Origin: Thalassiosira profunda
Taxonomy: Eukaryota; Bacillariophyta; Thalassiosirophyceae; Thalassiosirales; Thalassiosiraceae
Assembly (NCBI GenBank): GCA_036939355.1
Contig: JALLAP010000499.1
Span: forward strand, 1 to 12,378
DNA length: 12,378 nucleotides
Direction: 5' to 3'
Part shown: in pieces, positions 7,440 to 12,378 of the stretch
Position numbering within the stretch: position 1 is the stretch's first letter
Layout of the letters: the number at the start of each line of letters is the position of its first letter
Translations under genes and position numbers: made by a program
The notes under the pieces: model-generated
What the model was told of the DNA's origin: nothing
Databases searched by the model: none
Seen by the model: the letters and a program-made list of their open reading frames with translations, nothing else

Positions 7440-10400
7440 CTACACATTTACATACTGCCCACAGACTACCGATCTAACGGTGTAGAAATCGTCGCACAAG
7501 GGTCCCTCCACATCAAGCTTCCCGGTGACGTTGTCTTTTCGCACAAAGATCTTTCCATTCACAATCAGCTGCGAGTATCCCGAAAGAGCTCTGCATGACA
7601 ATCAATGGAGAAGAATGAAGGTGGAAGATTTGAGCTATGTTCCAAGCAGAAAAACAAAGACGTATGAAGCAGTCTTACCCATACTCGGCCTTCATGCCCA
7701 GGGCGGTCACCTCCGCCTTCAGGTCTGTGAGCAAAACTTCCCTGGTGCTGATCATCAGACTCGGCTGCTTCAGCGAGCTTTCCTCCAGCTTTCGACGAGG
7801 TGCAAGGACGATTGACCCGTCCACTGCCCACTTCTTGCCCGTGGCGACAAAGTCCACAAGGCTGACGGTGCATTCCCCAATCTTGGCCTCGAACGGTGCC
7901 TCGATAGGCTCGATATCTTCCTTGCCGGCAAGTTCCATTTCCTCTTTCTCCTCTTGAGTCAAGTACGGAGTATCAATCAGTCGAACGCCGTACGCTGCGT
8001 GCCCAACCGTGAGCTGCACAGTCTCGCCGTCCGAGGGAGCGTGTGCCAACGCCAACGCTCCCTTCGAGCCAGAGGGACCGGCTGAAGAGCCCCGAAGGGC
8101 ATCCGCAAGCGAGAGGGAGCTCGCCTTTGGTCCACCGATGACGACCAGGTGCCTTGGCTGGAGAGCACGCACCGACTGCCTCGCTGCCCGGGCATCCACC
8201 CGGCCCTCGAGGGGGATGTATACGACTTCGGCCAGCACATCCAGCCGACGGGGCACGACGGACACCTTGACCGGCGGCCTTCCGTTTCGTCCCTTAATGA
8301 TCCCCTTCCCGCTGGACAGATCGGCAACCTCGAGCATCCTCTCGTTGATTCCCTCCGCACCTCCTCCTTCCTTTGCTGCGCTGTTGCCCTCTCCGGCACC
8401 CCCAGCCGCATCCACCCCCAACCTCCCATCTGCCGCGAATCCGAGCCCTCTCCTCGCCACTTCCTCGCCAATGCGCCCCGACTTGCCGGCGAATTTACCT
8501 GGGTCGACGCCGGTGACGATGTCAACGAAGCTCTCGGCGACGACTCCGATGCCGTAGTCGTCCTCGAGGATCTCGCCACGGCCTTGCGCGTTGCCGACGG
8601 ACTCGCCGATGCCATGGCGGGCGACGGAGTCGGGCTGGCCGATGCCCACGGCCTCCTCGCGGACGTCGAACGTCACTGGTGCAGAACGAGTACGAGAGAT
8701 GTGGTTGTTGTTAGATGCAGAGCAAAACAGCACCCAGCAGAAATGTCATGCGCTCCACTTACTGTGCACTGGCTTGCTAAACTTGATGAACAGAGACTGG
8801 TCGAACCGGGACTTCTTCTTTGGCCTCGTCGATGCAGCCGCCACACTGCCCGGTCCGGTCTTGGCGCCGGCCGCCTTCGCCGTGGCCGCCTTCGAGCCAC
8901 CGCCCTCGTCGTCTCCCAGCCGGAGCCTTCCCCGGGCGATCTCCACCTCCCGCAGCATGGCCCGTTCCTCTTCCTCGGCCGCCTTCCTCCGCCGTTCCTC
9001 CTCTTCCGCGGCGAGGAAGTTCCTCAGCTCCTCCCCGCTCAAAGGCGCGCGGCGGGGGGTGTACACGTCCACGCCCACTTCGTCGGCCATCTCGTCTCCG
9101 GCGGCCTTGGCCGCGCACCAGTGGTACAGCAGCTGCGAGGCGGTGGTGTAGGGCGACACGGCGGCCACCTCCTCGACCGCCTCCTTCTCTCCCTCGCCAC
9201 CGGTGGCGGCGAGGAGGTCGTGGCTCGCGCTCCGTTTCGCGGGCGCTGGCTTTGCCTCGCCGCCGGGGCGGCCGAACCAGACGTCCCCCCGCGGGACGCA
9301 CACTGCAATACAGTACGTAAGTACGTAGTAGGTAAGGAATTGCGCCTCCAATCGACGAACACAAAAAGCGCACGCTTGACAAATACTCACGCGCGGAATC
9401 CGTCACCAGGACCAAATTGTCCGGGTTGCCGCCCCATCGGACGAGCAAATCCCTCGCCGGGCCGTGGTCCATCCCCGCCCCGCTCGCCAACACGCAGCTG
9501 GGATTGCCCCCGCTCTCCTCCACCACGGCGTCCAACTCGTCCACGCTCGCGCAAATCCTGACCGCCTTCAGCTGGTACGGATGCCCCCGCCCCGAATCGA
9601 ACTGCGCCCCCAGCGGGGGGGCCATCCACTCCAGCTGGCTCCGGGCGAATTCCACGACGTTCCGGGCCATGGGCCCCACCCAGACGAGGTTGTAGGCCCC
9701 CCCGAGGCGCTGCCGTTCCCAGTGTCGATCGAGGAGGAGGAGGAGTTCCAATACCCGCCCCGCCGCGTCGGTGGGGAGGAGGACGTTCCCGTCGCGGCGG
9801 AGCGCGGCCATGACCGACTCGACGAGCTCGGCCTCGGACCGGGATCCCACCGGCGGGGAGAGGACGGGCTTGTTCCCCTTGCCGTACTGGATCATTTTGT
9901 ACTCCTTTGCCTTTCGTTCCTTGATCGGGGGCGGCGGCCGGTACAATCGTCCGAGCAGCCCCCTCGGCCCCCCCGGCGTCGTCACCAGGGCGTCGGCGTT
10001 GGCCCCGAACCTGTGCAGCGTGCTCCCCGCCAGGTGCCGCTCCTTCGCGTGGTGGTACGTCGGCGCCAATACGATTTCGGTGTCGTCCGACAATTGCTTC
10101 AACACCCAGTAGCATCCACCCACGACGTGGCCGGAGAGGTGGGGCGTGATCGCCAGGAGTTTGTTCGATTTGCCCCGCCCGCCCTTGGGCGGGGCATCGA
10201 CGTCCATGGCGTCGCCGTCGTCCTCCTCTCCCTCGCCGTTATAAACGTACTCGTCCTCCTCTTCCAGCGGGAGGTACACCGTCTGCGAATACTTCAAGGT
10301 CTTGACGCTCTCCCGCCCGAACACGGCGTCGACGTCCTCCAATGTGTAGCCCGGATCGCACCCGTCCAGCGACAGCGCCGCGTGGCGGTCGTACAGGGCC

Positions 10401-10858
10401 ATCTGCCCCATCTTCGCGGTGGGGTGGGTCGCCAAAAAGGGGGGATTGCGGCGCTTCCGCCGCTTGCCCTTCCCAGTCAGAGCGCGGGGGGACCGGCCGT
10501 GGCGGCTTGCAGCGGACGCGCCAAAGTACAACGGGAGGCCGCCTAGGGAGGCGAGGGTGGAATCGCAGAGGAGGACGGCGTCCGCGTCGGGGAGCTCATT
10601 TGGCGCCGCCGGCTTGCTGCAGGGTGCACCGAGATTATTATTGCCGGTGTTAGTTTTGTCGCCGGCCGCCGCGGGGAGGCTCCCGTCCCACCCGGCGTTC
10701 AGGAGGAGCCGCATCCCCGCGTATTCGACGAGGGTGCAGGAGGGGACGGGCGCGGAGAGCCACTCGGGCGGATCGTCGTCGTCGCCGGGGGCGTTGCTGC
10801 TCGATGATGGCCGGGCCGCGGGGAGGGACGCGCCGTAGAGGGGCGTGACGCGCAGCAT
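7440..10858 (-). CDS. CPSF2: Cleavage and polyadenylation specificity factor subunit 2 (CPSF100)
   Basis: Exons are 10858-9391, 9302-8763, 8675-7679 and 7590-7440, giving 1051 residues against about 780 in human. It is the scaffold partner of the CPSF73 endonuclease in nuclear mRNA 3'-end processing. Recognisable points are VTPLYGA at the start, LVEYAGMRLLLNAGWDG (44-60), MGQMALYD (150-157), LKYSQTVYL (188-196), TPHLSGHVVGG (238-248), HHAKERHL (269-276), LPTDAAGRVLELLLLL (361-376), NVVEFARSQLEWM (400-412) and HPYQLKAVRICASVDELDA (426-444). The C-terminal domain starts near 805 and ends with VEGPLCDDFYTVRSVV. The HxHxDH metal motif is replaced by CDSTLASLGG (98-107), as expected for this non-catalytic paralogue. 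Extra length comes from a basic stretch KGKRRKRR (130-137), an acidic run (199-221), and charged linkers. Identity is very secure; exact splice joins are nearly as secure. Confidence 0.94.
7591..7678 (-). other. Intron 3 of CPSF2
   Basis: Minus-strand donor GTAAGA and acceptor CATGCAG, 88 bases, phase 2. Splicing joins KAEYG to ALSGYSQLIVNGK and restores the conserved CPSF2 C-terminus. Confidence 0.9.
8676..8762 (-). other. Intron 2 of CPSF2
   Basis: Minus-strand donor GTAAGT and acceptor CACCAG, 87 bases, phase 1. It joins SLFIKFSKPVH to MTFDVREE. The unspliced frame ends four codons later. Confidence 0.88.
9303..9390 (-). other. Intron 1 of CPSF2
   Basis: Minus-strand donor GTGAGT and acceptor ATTGCAG, 88 bases, phase 1. 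It joins LVLVTDSA to LCVPRGDVWFG. On the plus strand it holds two GTACGTA copies 8 bases apart (9313-9327), a motif also found in the promoter region at 11017-11055. Confidence 0.88.
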
Positions 10859-11016
10859 GATTTAGCGGCGAATAATTGCAACAGATCAATCAATGTTGGG
10901 CGGCGGTTCCCGGAAGGTCAGTGCGTCCTGTTGGGCGGCAGAAGGGGCGGGGCCATGGCCTTAGTTGCAAAGGGCTAGAGGAGGAGCGCCACTTGAAATT
11001 ATTTGGGCTTGCACTT

Positions 11017-11055
11017 AGGTACGTACGTAGTTTTGGTCTGCCTACGTATGTACCT
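11017..11055. repeat. 14-base inverted repeat (TACGTA-rich)
   Basis: AGGTACGTACGTAG (11017-11030) pairs with CTACGTATGTACCT (11042-11055) across an 11-base loop, with a single G-T position. The arms contain nested ACGT palindromes. It could be a factor binding site in DNA or a hairpin in a 5' UTR; neither is shown. Confidence 0.6.
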
Positions 11056-11082
11056 GTATGTACATCCCCCCCATGCACAATG

Positions 11083-11109
11083 CACATCACACATCACATC
11101 ACACATCAC
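11083..11109 (+). repeat. CACATCA short repeat in probable 5' UTR
   Basis: Overlapping CACATCA/CACATCACA copies run just upstream of the preferred start codon of the SUMO-like/ankyrin gene. If translation began at the upstream in-frame ATG 11058, they would encode a His/Ser/Thr-rich stretch, which looks unlike a conserved protein start. Confidence 0.6.
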
Positions 11110-11132
11110 TCTTCCTCGGCGACCGCGCCAAC

Positions 11133-12104
11133 ATGGCCTCCCCACCCGACACCGACGACGCCACCGACGGCGCCATCACCCTCCAGCTCGAGGACGCTCG
11201 GGATGTGCAGATGTGCTTCGAGGTCGAGAGGTCAGCAAACCTTCAATCCGTCTTCGACAAGTATTCTAGCTTCAGGGGCGTGGGCCTGGAGTCCTTGCAG
11301 TTCTCCTACAAGGGAACAAACGTCGAGGCGACCGACACGCCAAAAAGTCTCGGCATGAGCCACAAAGATACCACCATCAAGGTATCTCTCACGGGGCTGG
11401 AGCGGACGAAGGAGGAGGTCGCGCAAGCGTGCACCGCGGGCGACGTGGCCCGGGCGATCGACCTTCTCTCCGAGCACAGAGAATTGTGCGACGAGTCCCT
11501 GACCTGGTTTGATAGTGACGGGCAAGAGCTGAAAACTCCTCCTCTGTTCATCGCCATTGACTACGGGCACGTTGAGTTGGTATCGCAGATGACGGAGAAA
11601 TGTTACAAGGACACCATCAACACATTGCGGGATGGGGATGGGGACTATTCCCCCATGCAGTGGGCGAGCTTTGCGGTGAGTGTCGCCTCAACTCAATCAT
11701 CTCCGAATCCGTTTGAACATATCTCATAGTGCACTTATCCTTCGTCTCTCAAGGGGCAACTTGATATTGTCAAATTGCTCAAAGAGAGCGGCGCAACCGT
11801 AGACGAGGAGGCCTTGTCCTTGGCAAAGGAACACGATCACAACGAAGTTGCAGCCTTCCTGATGGAGCATGTTGATTTGTACTCTGGCCTCGAGGGAGAC
11901 GCCGACGCAGTCATGGAAAAGGCGTGCCGAGAGGGAGACGCAAAGAAGGTACGTGCAATGCTCGAGGAGGGTTATGACGTTGAAAAGTTCCGAGACGAAG
12001 AGGGAAAGTGGCTGGCCTTTTCTCCTATGTACCTGGCCGTGAAGAACGGGCATATGGAGGTGATACAATTGTTTGCTTCACGCGGCTATGGGCTTGATGG
12101 ATGA
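11133..12104 (+). CDS. SUMO-like domain plus ankyrin-type repeat protein (2 exons, 297 aa)
   Basis: Exons 11133-11675 and 11754-12104 join in phase 0. The start is the ATG in the context CCAACATGGCC; an in-frame ATG at 11058 exists but would add low-complexity sequence. Residues 14-86 resemble SUMO: ITLQLED, a middle strand MCFEVERSANLQSVFDKY, the LQFSYKGTNV strand, then DTPKSLGMSHKDTTIKV, matching the TPxxLGMxxxDxIxV end of SUMO. No di-glycine follows, so it is a built-in ubiquitin-like domain, not a conjugated modifier. Residues 94-297 hold degenerate ankyrin units: AQACTAGDVARAIDLL, PPLFIAIDYGHVELV, SPMQWASFAGQLDIVKLL, EKACREGDAKKVRAML and SPMYLAVKNGHMEVIQLF. It has no signal peptide, so it is probably cytosolic or nuclear. 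An adaptor role is inferred; partners are unknown. Confidence 0.85.
11676..11753 (+). other. Intron of SUMO-like/ankyrin gene
   Basis: Donor GTGAGT and acceptor CTCAAG, 78 bases, phase 0. Its length is a multiple of three, but retention would meet an in-frame TAG at 11727-11729. Splicing rebuilds one ankyrin unit, SPMQWASFA joined to GQLDIVKLL. Confidence 0.88.
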
Positions 12105-12153
12105 GAGGTATGGCAATTCAGATAGACTGCGTATGTCCCTGAAGCATTGACAC

Positions 12154-12159
12154 AATAAA
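12154..12159 (+). terminator. AATAAA polyadenylation signal
   Basis: A canonical AATAAA hexamer lies 50 bases after the stop of the SUMO-like/ankyrin gene, in the right orientation and place for its mRNA 3' end. Confidence 0.65.
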
Positions 12160-12264
12160 AGTATCTTCCAAGATGGGAAGATGAGCAAAGACAAGTAATA
12201 CCGGTAAATGGCACTTACAATTAATAGTGTGCATTCCTACTGTACATTGTGCACACCTCTTCAC

Positions 12265-12378
12265 TTACACCTCCAAGCTTTCGGCTTCGTGAACATCATT
12301 TGCATCCACGAAATCCTCGCTACCCATACTGTGATCATCATCGCTATCGAGCTGATGATAGACAATCTCCTCTTCATC
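12265..12378 (-). CDS. C-terminal fragment of an acidic protein, continuing past the right edge
   Basis: The minus strand is open from the window edge to TAA at 12267-12265, giving 37 residues rich in Asp and Glu (DEEEIVYHQLDSDDD..., ending EAESLEV). The composition is coding-like and unlike the AT-rich spacer to its left. It converges on the SUMO-like/ankyrin gene with about 160 bases between stops. The last codons overlap a perfect splice donor GTAAGT (12268-12263), so the exon may end at 12269 and continue further left. The product cannot be named from this tail. Confidence 0.5.
   Translation of the reverse strand, partial: DEEEIVYHQLDSDDDHSMGSEDFVDANDVHEAESLEV

Larger units (their letters stand above)
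10859..11132. promoter_or_regulatory. Divergent promoter region between CPSF2 and the SUMO-like/ankyrin gene
   Basis: The 274 bases between the two start codons must hold both promoters and 5' UTRs. No TATA box stands out. Visible structures are an inverted repeat at 11017-11055 and a CACATCA-type repeat at 11083-11109. The role as a bidirectional promoter follows from gene orientation only. Confidence 0.55.

Noticed and set aside
8149..9561. 470-codon plus-strand frame
   Set aside because: It is a shadow of the CPSF2 coding strand in GC-rich DNA. It ignores the CPSF2 splice sites and has no recognisable fold.
9464..10546. 360-codon plus-strand frame rich in Arg, Gly and Pro
   Set aside because: It is antisense to the conserved MBL/beta-CASP part of CPSF2; its composition is typical of GC-rich shadow frames.
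11058..11132. Upstream in-frame ATG as the start of the SUMO-like/ankyrin protein
   Set aside because: It would add 25 residues of His/Ser/Thr low complexity from a CACATCA repeat. The ATG at 11133 has a better context and sits just before the conserved domain.

Overview
This is nuclear DNA of a eukaryote with dense, GC-rich genes and short spliceosomal introns. I read 11 introns of 67 to 98 bases, all GT-AG. The first gene encodes a secreted protein with a long Pro-Ser stalk (14-residue PSxSxxPSxxPSxx units) and Cys-Cys motifs next to Tyr/Trp-Pro-Asp and NDG motifs. In my experience that combination is typical of diatoms, so a centric diatom such as Thalassiosira is the most likely source. 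This assignment is inference from protein style, not from a database match.

Layout, left to right. Positions 1-1099 are a non-coding flank with no supported gene. Positions 1100-7323 (+) hold an 8-exon gene for a 1869-residue secreted modular protein: signal peptide, Cys-rich N-terminal domain, two alpha/beta modules, about 40 Pro-Ser repeat units, two Cys-Cys motifs, more alpha/beta modules, and three further Cys-Cys motifs. Positions 7440-10858 (-) hold a 4-exon gene for CPSF2 (CPSF100), the catalytically dead metallo-beta-lactamase/beta-CASP subunit of the mRNA 3'-end processing complex; it converges on the first gene with 116 bases between stop codons. Positions 10859-11132 are a short divergent promoter region with a 14-base inverted repeat. 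Positions 11133-12104 (+) hold a 2-exon gene for a 297-residue protein joining a SUMO-like domain to ankyrin-type repeats, with an AATAAA signal 50 bases after its stop. Positions 12265-12378 (-) are the acidic C-terminal end of a gene that continues past the right edge.

The genes do not form an operon or an evident pathway: one is a wall or extracellular-matrix type protein, one is a housekeeping RNA-processing factor, and one is a probable protein-interaction adaptor. The most notable structure is a 620-bp tandem duplication in the stalk region that carries an intron with it, leaving consecutive phase-0 exons that could be skipped without a frameshift. I see no phage, transposon, CRISPR, tRNA or rRNA.
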